Source of the DNA: Colletes latitarsis
Lineage: Eukaryota; Arthropoda; Insecta; Hymenoptera; Colletidae
Length of the DNA stretch: 64,000 nt
Assembly: GCF_051014445.1 (NCBI RefSeq)
Contig: NC_135141.1
Coordinates: 8,122,001-8,186,000, forward strand
Direction of reading: 5' to 3'
Position numbers and translations under genes: made by a program. Shown one piece after another: positions 29,000 to 43,850 of the stretch (the stretch's first letter is position 1; each line of letters opens with the position of its first letter). The notes below the pieces were generated by a model, which ran no database searches, had not been told where the DNA came from, and was given only the letters and a program-made list of their open reading frames with translations.

Positions 29000-31570
29000 A
29001 AACCTGGTTTCGATCAATATTTTATAGGATAACACCGGTTAGGTCTGGGTTAGGTCGGGGTTATGCCCGCATCTGGCTCATGATTTTGCCTTTTCCGCAT
29101 ACTTGTTGGTCAGATCCCGGGTTTTATCTGGATCGAATCGCGTAGTAATGTGGTACCACACAGAAACAGACAAATAAACCAGGTTTCAAATAATATTTTA
29201 TAGGATAACACCGGTTAGGCCTGTGTTACGTCTGGGATATGCCCGCATCTGGCTCTTGATTATGCCTTGTCCGCAGACTTTTTGGCCAGATCCCGTGTTT
29301 GTTCTGGTTTCAATCACGTAGTAATGTGGTACCACCCTGAAACAGACAAATAAACCTGGTTTCAATCAATATTTTATAGGATAACAACGGTTAGGGCTGG
29401 GTTAGGTCTGGGTTATGCCCGCATCTGGCTCATGATTTTGCCTTTTTCGCAAACTTGTTGGCCAGATCCAGGGTTTCTTCGGGTTTGAATCACGTAATCA
29501 TGTGGTAACACACTGAAGAAGTCAATTAAACCCGGTTTCGATCAATATTTTATAGGATAACACCTGTTAGGTCTGTGTTACGTCTGGGATATGCCCGCAT
29601 CTGGCTCATGATTTTGCCTTGTCCGCATACTTGTTGGCCAGATCCCGTGTGTTTTCTGGTTTCAATCACGTAGTAATGTGGTACCACACTGAAACAGACA
29701 AATAAACCAGGTTTCAATCAATATTTTATGGGATAACACAGGTTAGGTCTGGGTTAGGTCTGGGTTATGCCCGCATCTGTCTCATGATTTTGCCTTTTCC
29801 GCATACTTGTTGGTCAGATCCCGGGATTTATCTGGCTCGAAGCGCGTAGTAATGTGGTACCACACAGAAACAGACAAATAAACCTGGTTTCGATCAATAT
29901 TTTATAGGATAACACCTGTTATGTCTGTGTTAGGTCTGGGTTATGCCCGCATCTGGCTCATGATTTTGCATTTTTCGCATACTTGTTGGCCTGACCCTGG
30001 GTTTTTTCGTGTTTGAATCACGTAGTAATGTGGCACCACACTGAAGAAGTCAATCAAACCTGGTTTCGATCAATATTTTATAGGATAACACCGGTTAGGT
30101 CTCGGTTAGGTCTGGGTTATGCCCGCATCTGTCTCATGATTTTGCCTTTTCCGCATACTTGTTGGTCAGATCCCGGGATTTATCTGGCTCGAAGCGCGTA
30201 GTAATGTGGTACCACACAGAAACAGACAAATAAACCTGGTTTCGATCAATATTTTATAGGATAACACCTGTTATGTCTGTGTTAGGTCTGGGATATGCCC
30301 GCATCTGGCTCATGATTTTGCTTTTTCCGCATACTTGTTGGTCAGATCCCGTGTGTTTTCTGGTTTCAATCACGTAGTAATGTGGTACCACACTGAAACA
30401 GACAAATAAACCAGGTTTCAATCAATATTTTATAGGATAACACCGGTTAGGTCTGGGTTAGGTCGGGGTTATGCCCGCATCTGGCTCATGATTTTGCCTT
30501 TTCCGCATACTTGTTGGTCAGATCCCGGGTTTTATCTGGATCGAATCGCGTAGTAATGTGGTACCACACAGAAACAGACAAATAAACCAGGTTTCAAATA
30601 ATATTTTATAGGATAACACCGGTTAGGCCTGTGTTACGTCTGGGATATGCCCGCATCTGGCTCTTGATTATGCCTTGTCCGCAGACTTTTTGGCCAGATC
30701 CCGTGTTTGTTCTGGTTTCAATCACGTAGTAATGTGGTACCACCCTGAAACAGACAAATAAACCTGGTTTCAATCAATATTTTATAGGATAACAACGGTT
30801 AGGGCTGGGTTAGGTCTGGGTTATGCCCGCATCTGGCTCATGATTTTGCCTTTTTCGCAAACTTGTTGGCCAGATCCAGGGTTTCTTCGGGTTTGAATCA
30901 CGTAATCATGTGGTAACACACTGAAGAAGTCAATTAAACCCGGTTTCGATCAATATTTTATAGGATAACACCTGTTAGGTCTGTGTTACGTCTGGGATAT
31001 GCCCGCATCTGGCTCATGATTTTGCCTTGTCCGCATACTTGTTGGCCAGATCCCGTGTGTTTTCTGGTTTCAATCACGTAGTAATGTGGTACCACACTGA
31101 AACAGACAAATAAACCAGGTTTCAATCAATATTTTATGGGATAACACAGGTTAGGTCTGGGTTAGGTCTGGGTTATGCCCGCATCTGTCTCATGATTTTG
31201 CCTTTTCCGCATACTTGTTGGTCAGATCCCGGGATTTATCTGGCTCGAAGCGCGTAGTAATGTGGTACCACACAGAAACAGACAAATAAACCTGGTTTCG
31301 ATCAATATTTTATAGGATAACACCTGTTATGTCTGTGTTAGGTCTGGGTTATGCCCGCATCTGGCTCATGATTTTGCATTTTTCGCATACTTGTTGGCCT
31401 GACCCTGGGTTTTTTCGTGTTTGAATCACGTAGTAATGTGGCACCACACTGAAGAAGTCAATCAAACCTGGTTTCGATCAATATTTTATAGGATAACACC
31501 GGTTAGGTCTCGGTTAGGTCTGGGTTATGCCCGCATCTGTCTCATGATTTTGCCTTTTCCGCATACTTGT
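29000..31570 (+). repeat. Eight-monomer higher-order repeat (1408 bp period)
   Basis: About 29000-30410 and 30410-31570 match at 1408 bp (8 x 176). Shared variants include GTCGGGGTTATG, CTGGATCGAATCGCG, AACAACGGTTAGGGCTGGG, GTGGTAACACAC and GGTCTCGGTTAGG. The same eight-monomer string occurs at 34.3-36.8 kb and in part at 38.8-39.8 kb, so it is the clearest higher-order unit in the window. Confidence 0.75.
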
Positions 31571-34500
31571 TGGCCAGATCCCGTGTGTTTTCTGGTTTCA
31601 ATCCCGTAGTAATGTGGTACCACATTGAAGAAGTCAACTAAACCTGGTTTCAATCAATATTTTATAGGATAACACCGGTTAGGTCTGGGTTAGATCTGGG
31701 TTATGCCCGCATCTGGCTCATGATTTCGCATTTTTCGCATACTTGTTGGCCTGATCCTGGGTTTTTTCGTGTTTGAATCACGTAGTAATGTGGTTCCACA
31801 CTGAAGAAGTCAATCAAACCTGGTTTCGATCAATATTTTATAGGATAACACCGGTTAGGTCTGGGTTAGGTCTGGGTTATGCCCGCATCTGTCTCATGAT
31901 TTTGCCTTTTGCGCATACTTGTTGGTCAGATCCCGGGATTTATCTGGCTCGAAGCGCGTAGTAATGTGGTACCACACTGAAGAAGTCAATCAAACCTGGT
32001 TTCGATCAATATTTTACAGGATAACACCGGTTAGGTCTGGGTTAGATCTCGTTTATGCCCGCATCTGACTTATGATTTTGCCTTTTTCGCAAACTTGTTG
32101 GCCAGATCCTGGGTTTCTTCGGGTTTGAATCACGTAGTCATGTGGTACCACACTCAGGAAGTCAATTAAACCTGGTTTCGATCAATATTTTATAGGATGA
32201 CACCGGTTAGGTCTGGGTTATGCCCGCATCTGGCTCATGATTTTGCTTTTTCCGCATACTTGTTGGTCAGATCCCGGGTTTTTTCTGGTTTGAATAACGT
32301 AGTAATGTGGTACCACACAGAAACAGACAAATAACCCTGGTTTCAATCAATATTTTATAGGATAACACCGGTTAGGTCTGGGTAAGGTCTGGGTTATGCC
32401 CGCATCTGGCTCATGATTTTGCTTTTTCCGCATACTTGTTGGTCAGATCCCGGGTTTTTTCTGGTTTGAATAACGCAGTAATGTGGTACCACACAGAAAC
32501 AGACAAATAACCCTGGTTTCAATCAATATTTTATAGGATAACACCGGTTAGGTCTGGGTTAGGTCTGGGTCATGCCCGCATCTGGCTCATGATTTTGCTT
32601 TTTCCGCATACTTGTTGGCCAGATCCTGTGTTTCTTCGGGTTTGAATCACGTAATTATGTGGTACCACACTGAAGAAGTCAATTAAACCTGGTTTCGACC
32701 AATATTTTATAGGATATCACCGGTTAGGTCTTTGTTACGTCTGGGATATGCCCGTATCTGGCTTCTGATTCTGCCTTGTCCGCTGACTTTTTGACCAGAT
32801 CCCGTGTTGGTTCTGGTTTCAATCACGTAGTAATGTGGTACCACCCTGAAACAGACAAATAAACCTGGTTTCAATCAATATTTTATAGGATAACACCGGT
32901 TAGGTCTGGGTTAGATCTGGGTTATGCCCGCATCTGGCTCATGATTTTGCCTTTTTCGCAAACTTGTTGGCCAGATCCAGGGTTTCTTCGGGTTTGAATC
33001 ACGTAATCATGAGGTAACACACTGAAGAAGTCAATTAAACCTGGTTTCGATCAATATTTTATAGGATAACACCTGTTAGGTCTGTGTTACGTCAGGGATA
33101 TGCCCGCATCTGGCTCATGATTTTGCCTTGTCCGCATACTTGTTGGCCAGATACCGTGTGTTTTCTGGTTTCAATCACGTAGTAATGTGGTACCACACTG
33201 AAACAGAAAAATAAACCTGGTTTCAATCAATATTTTATGGGATAACACAGGTTAGGTCTGGGTTAGGTCTGGGTCATGCCCGCATCTGGCTCATGCTTTT
33301 GCCTTTTTCGCAAACTTGTTGTCCAGATCCTGGGTTTCTTCGGGCTTGAATCAGGTAGTAATGTGGTACCACACTGAAGAAGTCAATCAAACCTGGTTTC
33401 GATCAATATTTTATAGGATAACACCGGTTAGGTCTGAGTTAGATCTGGTTTATGCCCGCATCTGGCTCATGATTTTGCCTTTTCCGCAAACTTGTTGGCC
33501 AGATCCTGGGTTTCTTCGGGTTTGAATCACGTAGTCATGTGGTACCACACTCAGGAAGTCAATTAAACCTGGTTTCGATCAATATTTTATAGGATGACAC
33601 CGGTTAGGTCTGGGTTAGGTCTGGGTTATGCCCGCATCTGGCTCATGATTTTGCTTTTTTCGCATACTTGTTGGTCAGATCCCGGGTTTTTTCGGGTGTG
33701 GATCACGTAGTAATGTGGCACCACACTGAAGAAGTCAATCAAACCTGGATTCGATCAATATTTTATAGGATAACACCGGTTAGGTCTGGGTTAGGTCTGG
33801 GTTATGCCCGCATCTGTCTCATGATTTTGCCTTTTCCGCATACTTGTTGGTCAGATCTCGGGATTTATCTGGCTCGAAGCGCGTAGTAATGTGGTACCAC
33901 ACAGAAAGAGACAAATAAACCTGGTTTCGATCAATATTTTATAGGATAACACCTGTTATGTCTGTGTTAGGTCTGGTTTATGCCCGCATCTGGCTCATGA
34001 TTTTGCCTTTTTCGCAAACTTGTTTGCCAGATCCTGGGTTTCTTCGGGTTTGAATCACGTAGTCATGTGGTACCACACTCAGGAAGTCAATTAAACCTGG
34101 TTTCGATCAATATTCTATAGGATGACACCGGTTAGGTCTGGGTTAGGTCTGGGTTATGCCCGCATCTGGCTCATGATTTTGCTTTTTTCGCATACTTGTT
34201 GGTCAGATCCCGTGTGTTTTCTGGTTTCAATCACGTAGTAATGTGGTACCACATTGAAGAAGTCAATTAAACCTGGTTTCGATCAATATTTTATAGGATA
34301 ACACCGGTTAGGTCTGGGTTAGGTCGGGGTTATGCCCGCATCTGGCTCATGATTTTGCCTTTTCCGCATACTTGTTGGTCAGATCCCGGGTTTTATCTGG
34401 ATCGAATCGCGTAGTAATGTGGTACCACACAGAAACAGACAAATAAACCAGGTTTCAAATAATATTTTATAGGATAACACCGGTTAGGCCTGTGTTACGT

Positions 34501-36840
34501 CTGGGATATGCCCGCATCTGGCTCTTGATTATGCCTTGTCCGCAGACTTTTTGGCCAGATCCCGTGTTTGTTCTGGTTTCAATCACGTAGTAATGTGGTA
34601 CCACCCTGAAACAGACAAATAAACCTGGTTTCAATCAATATTTTATAGGATAACAACGGTTAGGGCTGGGTTAGGTCTGGGTTATGCCCGCATCTGGCTC
34701 ATGATTTTGCCTTTTTCGCAAACTTGTTGGCCAGATCCAGGGTTTCTTCGGGTTTGAATCACGTAATCATGTGGTAACACACTGAAGAAGTCAATTAAAC
34801 CCGGTTTCGATCAATATTTTATAGGATAACACCTGTTAGGTCTGTGTTACGTCTGGGATATGCCCGCATCTGGCTCATGATTTTGCCTTGTCCGCATACT
34901 TGTTGGCCAGATCCCGTGTGTTTTCTGGTTTCAATCACGTAGTAATGTGGTACCACACTGAAACAGACAAATAAACCAGGTTTCAATCAATATTTTATGG
35001 GATAACACAGGTTAGGTCTGGGTTAGGTCTGGGTTATGCCCGCATCTGTCTCATGATTTTGCCTTTTCCGCATACTTGTTGGTCAGATCCCGGGATTTAT
35101 CTGGCTCGAAGCGCGTAGTAATGTGGTACCACACAGAAACAGACAAATAAACCTGGTTTCGATCAATATTTTATAGGATAACACCTGTTATGTCTGTGTT
35201 AGGTCTGGGTTATGCCCGCATCTGGCTCATGATTTTGCATTTTTCGCATACTTGTTGGCCTGACCCTGGGTTTTTTCGTGTTTGAATCACGTAGTAATGT
35301 GGCACCACACTGAAGAAGTCAATCAAACCTGGTTTCGATCAATATTTTATAGGATAACACCGGTTAGGTCTCGGTTAGGTCTGGGTTATGCCCGCATCTG
35401 TCTCATGATTTTGCCTTTTCCGCATACTTGTTGGTCAGATCCCGGGATTTATCTGGCTCGAAGCGCGTAGTAATGTGGTACCACACAGAAACAGACAAAT
35501 AAACCTGGTTTCGATCAATATTTTATAGGATAACACCTGTTATGTCTGTGTTAGGTCTGGGATATGCCCGCATCTGGCTCATGATTTTGCTTTTTCCGCA
35601 TACTTGTTGGTCAGATCCCGTGTGTTTTCTGGTTTCAATCACGTAGTAATGTGGTACCACACTGAAACAGACAAATAAACCAGGTTTCAATCAATATTTT
35701 ATAGGATAACACCGGTTAGGTCTGGGTTAGGTCGGGGTTATGCCCGCATCTGGCTCATGATTTTGCCTTTTCCGCATACTTGTTGGTCAGATCCCGGGTT
35801 TTATCTGGATCGAATCGCGTAGTAATGTGGTACCACACAGAAACAGACAAATAAACCAGGTTTCAAATAATATTTTATAGGATAACACCGGTTAGGCCTG
35901 TGTTACGTCTGGGATATGCCCGCATCTGGCTCTTGATTATGCCTTGTCCGCAGACTTTTTGGCCAGATCCCGTGTTTGTTCTGGTTTCAATCACGTAGTA
36001 CTGTGGTACCACCCTGAAACAGACAAATAAACCTGGTTTCAATCAATATTTTATAGGATAACAACGGTTAGGGCTGGGTTAGGTCTGGGTTATGCCCGCA
36101 TCTGGCTCATGATTTTGCCTTTTTCGCAAACTTGTTGGCCAGATCCAGGGTTTCTTCGGGTTTGAATCACGTAATCATGTGGTAACACACTGAAGAAGTC
36201 AATTAAACCCGGTTTCGATCAATATTTTATAGGATAACACCTGTTAGGTCTGTGTTACGTCTGGGATATGCCCGCATCTGGCTCATGATTTTGCCTTGTC
36301 CGCATACTTGTTGGCCAGATCCCGTGTGTTTTCTGGTTTCAATCACGTAGTAATGTGGTACCACACTGAAACAGACAAATAAACCAGGTTTCAATCAATA
36401 TTTTATGGGATAACACAGGTTAGGTCTGGGTTAGGTCTGGGTTATGCCCGCATCTGTCTCATGATTTTGCCTTTTCCGCATACTTGTTGGTCAGATCCCG
36501 GGATTTATCTGGCTCGAAGCGCGTAGTAATGTGGTACCACACAGAAACAGACAAATAAACCTGGTTTCGATCAATATTTTATAGGATAACACCTGTTATG
36601 TCTGTGTTAGGTCTGGGTTATGCCCGCATCTGGCTCATGATTTTGCATTTTTCGCATACTTGTTGGCCTGACCCTGGGTTTTTTCGTGTTTGAATCACGT
36701 AGTAATGTGGCACCACACTGAAGAAGTCAATCAAACCTGGTTTCGATCAATATTTTATAGGATAACACCGGTTAGGTCTCGGTTAGGTCTGGGTTATGCC
36801 CGCATCTGTCTCATGATTTTGCCTTTTCCGCATACTTGTT
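31559..36840 (+). repeat. 33-monomer block, copy B (lacks the 528-bp internal duplication)
   Basis: The copy of 25762-31571 follows it directly. Offset is 5797 before and 5269 after the place where copy A carries its extra three monomers, so copy B has the single version. The one-unit monomer is present (11-mer at 32207-32217). Homology ends near 36840, where copy A continues with CCAGATCCCGTG and copy B with TCAGATCCCGGG. Confidence 0.8.
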
Positions 36841-37692
36841 GGTCAGATCCCGGGATTTATCTGGCTCGAAGCGCGTAGTAATGTGGTACCACACAGAAAC
36901 AGACAAATAAACCTGGTTTCGATCAATATTTTATAGGATAACACCTGTTATGTCTGTGTTAGGTCTGGGATATGCCCGCATCTGGCTCATGATTTTGCCT
37001 TGTCCGCATACTTGTTGGCCAGATCCCGTGTGTTTTCTGGTTTCAATCACGTAGTAATGTGGTACCACCCTGAAACAGACAAATAAACTTGATTTCAATC
37101 AATATTTTATAGGATAACACCGGTTAGGTCTGGGTAAGATCTGGGTTATGCCCGCATCTGGCTCATGATTTTGCCTTTTCCGCATACTTGTTGGTCAGAT
37201 CCCGGGTTTTATCTGGCTCGCATCGCGTCGTAATGTGGTACCACACAAAAACAGACAAATAAACCAGGTTTCAAATAATATTTTATAGGATAACACCGGT
37301 TAGGCCTGTGTTACGTCTGGGATATGCCCGCATCTGGCTCACGATTTTGCCTTTTTCGCAAACTTGTTGGCCAGATCCAGGGTTTCTTCGGGTTTGAATC
37401 ACGTAATCTTGTGGTAACACACTGAAGAAGTCAATTAAACCCGGTTTCGATCAATATTTTATAGGATAACACCTGTTAGGTCTGTGTTACGTCTGGGATA
37501 TGCCCGCATCTGGCTCATGATTTTGCCTTGTCCGCATACTTGTTGGCCAGATCCCGTGTGTTTTCTGGTTTCAATCACGTAGTAATGTGGTACCACACTG
37601 AAACAGACAAATAAACCAGGTTTCAATCAATATTTTATGGGATAACACAGGTTAGGTCTGGGTTAGGTCTGGGTTATGCCCGCATCTGTCTC

Positions 37693-40600
37693 ATGATTTT
37701 GCCTTTTCCGCATACTTGTTGGTCAGATCCCGGGCTTTATCTGGCTCGAAGCGCGTAGTAATGTGGTACCACACAGAAACAGACAAATAAACCTGGTTTC
37801 GATCAATATTTTATAGGATGACACCGGTTAGGTCTGTGTTAGGTCTGGGTTATGCCCGCATCTGGCTCATGATTTTGCATTTTTCGCATACTTGTTGGCC
37901 TGACCCTGGGTTTTTTCGTGTTTGAATCACGTAGTAATGTGGCACCACACTGAAGAAGTCAATCAAACCTGGTTTCGATCAATATTTTATAGGATAACAC
38001 CGGTTAGGTCTGGGTTAGGTCTGGGTTATGCCCGCATCTGTCTCATGATTTTGCCTTTTCCGCATACTTGTTGGTCAGATCCCGGGATTTATCTGGCTCG
38101 AAGCGCGTAGTAATGTGGTACCACACAGAAACAGACAAATAAACCTGGTTTCGATCAATATTTTATAGGATAACACCTGTTATGTCTGTGTTAGGTCTGG
38201 GATATGCCCGCATCTGGCTCATGATTTTGCCTTGTCCGCATACTTGTTGGCCAGATCCCGCGTGTTTTCTGGTTTCAATCACGTAGTAATGTGGTACCAC
38301 CCTGATACAGACAAATAAACTGGATTTCAATCAATATTTTATAGGATAACACCGGTTAGGTCTGGGTAAGATCTGGGTTATGCCCGCATCTGGCTCATGA
38401 TTTTGCATTTTTCGCATACTTGTTGGCCTGATCCTGGGTTATTTCGTGTTTGAATCACGTAGTAATGTGGTGCCACACTGAAGAAGTCAATCAAACCTGG
38501 TTTCGACCAATATTTTATAGGATAACACCTGTTACTTCTGTGTTACTTCTGGGATATGCCCGCATCTGGCTCTTCATTATGCCTTGTCCGCAGACTTTTT
38601 GGCCAGATCCCGTGTTTGTTCTGGTTTCAATCACGTAGTAATGTGGTACCACCCTGAAACAGACAAATAAACCTGGTTTCAATCAATATTTTATAGGAAA
38701 CACCGGTTAGGTCTGGGTTAGATCTGGGTTATGCCCGCATCTGGCTCATGATTTTGCCTTTTCCGCATACTTGTTGGTCAGATCCCGGGTTTTATCTGGA
38801 TCGAATCGCGTAGTAATGTGGTACCACACAGAAACAGACAAATAAACCAGGTTTCAAATAATATTTTATAGGATAACACCGGTTAGGCCTGTGTTACGTC
38901 TGGGATATGCCCGCATCTGGCTCTTGATTATGCCTTGTCCGCAGACTTTTTGGCCAGATCCCGTGTTTGTTCTGGTTTCAATCACGTAGTAATGTGGTAC
39001 CACCCTGAAACAGACAAATAAACCTGGTTTCAATCAATATTTTATAGGATAACAACGGTTAGGGCTGGGTTAGGTCTGGGTTATGCCCGCATCTGGCTCA
39101 TGATTTTGCCTTTTTCGCAAACTTGTTGGCCAGATCCAGGGTTTCTTCGGGTTTGAATCACGTAATCATGTGGTAACACACTGAAGAAGTCAATTAAACC
39201 CGGTTTCGATCAATATTTTATAGGATAACACCTGTTAGGTCTGTGTTACGTCTGGGATATGCCCGCATCTGGCTCATGATTTTGCCTTGTCCGCATACTT
39301 GTTGGCCAGATCCCGTGTGTTTTCTGGTTTCAATCACGTAGTAATGTGGTACCACACTGAAACAGACAAATAAACCAGGTTTCAATCAATATTTTATGGG
39401 ATAACACAGGTTAGGTCTGGGTTAGGTCTGGGTTATGCCCGCATCTGTCTCATGATTTTGCCTTTTCCGCATACTTGTTGGTCAGATCCCGGGATTTATC
39501 TGGCTCGAAGCGCGTAGTAATGTGGTACCACACAGAAACAGACAAATAAACCTGGTTTCGATCAATATTTTATAGGATAACACCTGTTATGTCTGTGTTA
39601 GGTCTGGGTTATGCCCGCATCTGGCTCATGATTTTGCATTTTTCGCATACTTGTTGGCCTGACCCTGGGTTTTTTCGTGTTTGAATCACGTAGTAATGTG
39701 GCACCACACTGAAGAAGTCAATCAAACCTGGTTTCGATCAATATTTTATAGGATAACACCGGTTAGGTCTCGGTTAGGTCTGGGTTATGCCCGCATCTGT
39801 CTCATGATTTTGCCTTTTCCGCATACTTGTTGGTCAGATCCCGGGATTTATCTGGCTCGAAGCGCGTAGTAATGTGGTACCACACAGAAACAGACAAATA
39901 AACCTGGTTTCGATCAATATTTTATAGGATAACACCTGTTATGTCTGTGTTAGGTCTGGGATATGCCCGCATCTGGCTCATGATTTTGCCTTGTCCGCAT
40001 ACTTGTTGGCCAGATCCCGTGTGTTTTCTGGTTTCAATCACGTAGTAATGTGGTACCACCCTGAAACAGACAAATAAACTTGATTTCAATCAATATTTTA
40101 TAGGATAACACCGGTTAGGTCTGGGTAAGATCTGGGTTATGCCCGCATCTGGCTCATGATTTTGCCTTTTCCGCATACTTGTTGGTCAGATCCCGGGCTT
40201 TATCTGGCTCGAAGCGCGTAGTAATGTGGTACCACACAGAAACAGACAAATAAACCTGGTTTCGATCAATATTTTATAGGATGACACCGGTTAGGTCTGT
40301 GTTAGGTCTGGGTTATGCCCGCATCTGGCTCATGATTTTGCATTTTTCGCATACTTGTTGGCCTGACCCTGGGTTTTTTCGTGTTTGAATCACGTAGTAA
40401 TGTGGCACCACACTGAAGAAGTCAATCAAACCTGGTTTCGATCAATATTTTATAGGATAACACCGGTTAGGTCTGGGTTAGGTCTGGGTTATGCCCGCAT
40501 CTGTCTCATGATTTTGCCTTTTCCGCATACTTGTTGGTCAGATCCCGGGATTTATCTGGCTCGAAGCGCGTAGTAATGTGGTACCACACAGAAACAGACA

Positions 40601-41210
40601 AATAAACCTGGTTTCGATCAATATTTTATAGGATAACACCTGTTATGTCTGTGTTAGGTCTGGGATATGCCCGCATCTGGCTCATGATTTTGCCTTGTCC
40701 GCATACTTGTTGGCCAGATCCCGCGTGTTTTCTGGTTTCAATCACGTAGTAATGTGGTACCACCCTGATACAGACAAATAAACTGGATTTCAATCAATAT
40801 TTTATAGGATAACACCGGTTAGGTCTGGGTAAGATCTGGGTTATGCCCGCATCTGGCTCATGATTTTGCATTTTTCGCATACTTGTTGGCCTGATCCTGG
40901 GTTATTTCGTGTTTGAATCACGTAGTAATGTGGTGCCACACTGAAGAAGTCAATCAAACCTGGTTTCGACCAATATTTTATAGGATAACACCTGTTACTT
41001 CTGTGTTACTTCTGGGATATGCCCGCATCTGGCTCTTCATTATGCCTTGTCCGCAGACTTTTTGGCCAGATCCCGTGTTTGTTCTGGTTTCAATCACGTA
41101 GTAATGTGGTACCACCCTGAAACAGACAAATAAACCTGGTTTCAATCAATATTTTATAGGAAACACCGGTTAGGTCTGGGTTAGATCTGGGTTATGCCCG
41201 CATCTGGCTC
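37693..41210 (+). repeat. 1.06-kb segment repeated at offset 2463 (37693-38747 and 40156-41210)
   Basis: Both segments carry the CCCGGGCTTTATCTGG, CCGCGTGTTTTC, AACTGGATTTC, CTTCATTATGCC and one-base-deleted TATAGGAAACACC variants at a constant offset of 2463 bp (14 x 176 minus 1). Between them lies a string of the eight-monomer type. The segment appears a third time at 44203-45257. Confidence 0.8.
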
Positions 41211-43850
41211 ATAATTTTGTCTTTTTCGCAAACTTGTTGGCCAGATCCAGAGTTTCCTCGGGCTTGAATCACGTAGTCATGTGGTACCAAACTGAAGAAG
41301 TCAATTAAACCTGGTTTCGATCAATATTTTATAGGATAACACCGGTTAGGTCTGGGTTAGGTCTGGATTATGCCCGCATCTGGCTCATGATTTTGCCTTG
41401 GCCGCATACTTGTTGGCCAGATCCCGTGTGTTTTCTGGTTTCAATCACGTAGTAATGTCGTACCACACTGAAACAGCCAAATAAACCTGGTTTCAATCAA
41501 TATTTTATAGGATAACACAGGTTAGGTCTGGGTTAGGTCTGGGTCATGCCCGCATCCTGCTCATGTTTTTGCCTTTTTCGCAAACTTGTTGTCCAGATTC
41601 TGGGTTTCCTCGGGCTTGAATCACGTAGTCATGTGGTACCACACTGAAGAAGTCAATTAAACCTGGTTTCGATCAATATTTTATAGGATAACACCGGTTA
41701 GGTCTGGGTTAGGCCTGGGTTATGCCCGCATCTGGCTCATGATTTTGCCTTTTCCGCATACTTGTTGGTCAGATCCTAGGGTTTCTTCGGGTTTGGATCA
41801 CGTAGTAATGTGGTACCACATTGAAACAGTCAATTAAACCTGGTTTCGATCAATATTTTATAGGATAACACCGGATAGGTCTGGGTTAGGTCTGGTTCAT
41901 GCCCGCATCTGGCTCATGATTTTGCTTTTTCCGCATACTTCTTGGCCAGATCCCGTGTTTGTTCTGGTTTCAATCACGTAGTAATGTGGTACCACCCTGA
42001 AACAGACAAATAAACCTGGTTTCAATCAATATTTTATAGGATAACACCGGTTAGGTCTGGGTTAGATCTGGGTTATGCACGCATCTGGCTCATGATTTTG
42101 CCTTTTTCGCAAACTTGTTGGCCAGATCCTAGGGTTTCTTCGGGTTTGGATCACGTAGTAATGTGGTACCACATTGAAACAGTCAATTAAACCTGGTTTC
42201 GATCAATATTTTATAGGATAACACCGGATAGGTCTGGGTTAGGTCTGGTTCATGCCCGCATCTGGCTCATGATTTTGCTTTTTCCGCATACTTCTTGGCC
42301 AGATCCTGGGTTTCTTCGGGTTTGAATCACGTAATCATGTGGTACCACACTGAAGAAATCAATTAAACCTGGTTTCGACCAATATTTTACAGGATAACAC
42401 CTGTTAGGTCTGTGTTACGTCTGGGATATGCCCGCATCTGGCTCATGATTTTGTCTTCTTCGCATACTTGTTGGCCAGATCGTGGGTTTTTTCGTGTTCG
42501 GATCACGTAGTAATGTGGTGCCACACTGATACAGACAAATAAACCAGGTTTCAAATAATATTTTATAGGATAACACCGGTTAGGTCTGGGTTAGATCTGG
42601 GTTATGCCCGCATCTGGCTCATGATTTTGCATTTTTCGCATACTTGTTGGCCTGATCCTGGGTTTTTTCGTGTTTGAATCACGTAGTAATGTGGTACCAC
42701 ACTGAAGAAGTCAATCAAACCTGGTTTCGATCAATATTTTATAGGATAACACCGGTTAGGTCTGGGTTAGATCTCGTTTATGCCCGCATCTGGCTCATGA
42801 TTTTGCCTTTTTCGCAAACTTGTTGGCCAGATCCTGGGTTTCTTCGGGTTTGAATCACGTAGTCATGTGGTACCACACTCAGGAAGTCAATTAAACCTGG
42901 TTTCGATCAATATTTTATAGGATGACACCGGTTAGGTCTGGGTTAGGTCTGGGTTATGCCCGCATCTGGCTCATGATTTTGCTTTTTCCGCATACTTGTT
43001 GGTCAGATCCCGGGTTTTTTCTGGTTTGAATAACGTAGTAATGTGGTACCACACAGAAACAGACAAATAACCCTGGTTTCAATCAATATTTTATAGGATA
43101 ACACCGGTTAGGTCTGGGTTAGGTCTGGGTCATGCCCGCATTTGGCTCATGATTTTGCTTTTTCCGCATACTTGTTGGCCAGATCCTGGGTTTCTTCGGG
43201 TTTGAATCACGTAATTATGTGGTACCACACTGAAGAAGTCAATTAAACCTGGTTTCGACCAATATTTTATAGGATATCACCGGTTAGGTCTTTGTTACGT
43301 CTGGGATATGCCCGCATCTGGCTTCTGATTCTGCCTTGTCCGCTGACTTTTTGACCAGATCCCGTGTTGGTTCTGGTTTCAATCACGTAGTAATGTGGTA
43401 CCACCCCGAAACAGACAAATAAACCTGGTTTCAATCAATATTTTACATGATAACACCGGTTAGGTCTGGGTTAGATCTGGGTTATGCCCGCATCTGGCTC
43501 ATGATTTTGCCTTTTTCGCAAACTTGTTGGCCAGATCCTGTTTCTTCGGGTTTGAATCACGTAATCATGTGGTACCACACTGAAGAAGTCAATTAAACCT
43601 GGTCTCGATGAATATTTTAAAGGATAACACCTGTTAGTTCTGTGTTACGTCTGGGATATGCCCGCATCTGGCTCATGATTTTGCCTTGCCCGCATACTTG
43701 TTGGCCAGATCCCGTGTGTTTTCTGGTTTCAATCACGTAGTAATGTGGTACCACATTGAAGAAGTCAATTAAACCTGGTTTCGATCAATATTTTATAGGA
43801 TAACACCGGTTAGGTCTTGGTTAGGTCGGGGTTATGCCCGCATCTGGCTC
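39804..43850 (+). repeat. Recent 4047-bp tandem duplication, copy 1
   Basis: Matches 43851-47931 at offset 4047 bp (23 x 176 minus 1), apparently almost without difference. Shared rare features: CTCATAATTTTGTC (41208, 45255), GCATCCTGCTCATG, GATCCTGTTTCTTCGG, TTTTACATGATAACACC, and TATAGGAAACACC, whose missing base accounts for the 4047 spacing. Boundaries are by eye. Confidence 0.85.

Larger units (their letters stand above)
25762..31558 (+). repeat. 33-monomer block, copy A (5797 bp)
   Basis: Matches 31559 onward at offset 5797 bp, which equals 33 x 176 minus 11. Shared rare variants include TCAATCCCGTAG (25801, 31598), ATGTGGTTCCACAC, TTTATGCCCGCATCTGACTT, GGTCTTTGTTACG and CATGAGGTAACACAC. 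The missing 11 bp is one TTAGGTCTGGG unit lost in the monomer near 26410. After an internal 528-bp duplication (27592-28647) the offset to copy B drops to 5269. Boundaries are by eye, within about 20 bp. Confidence 0.8.
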
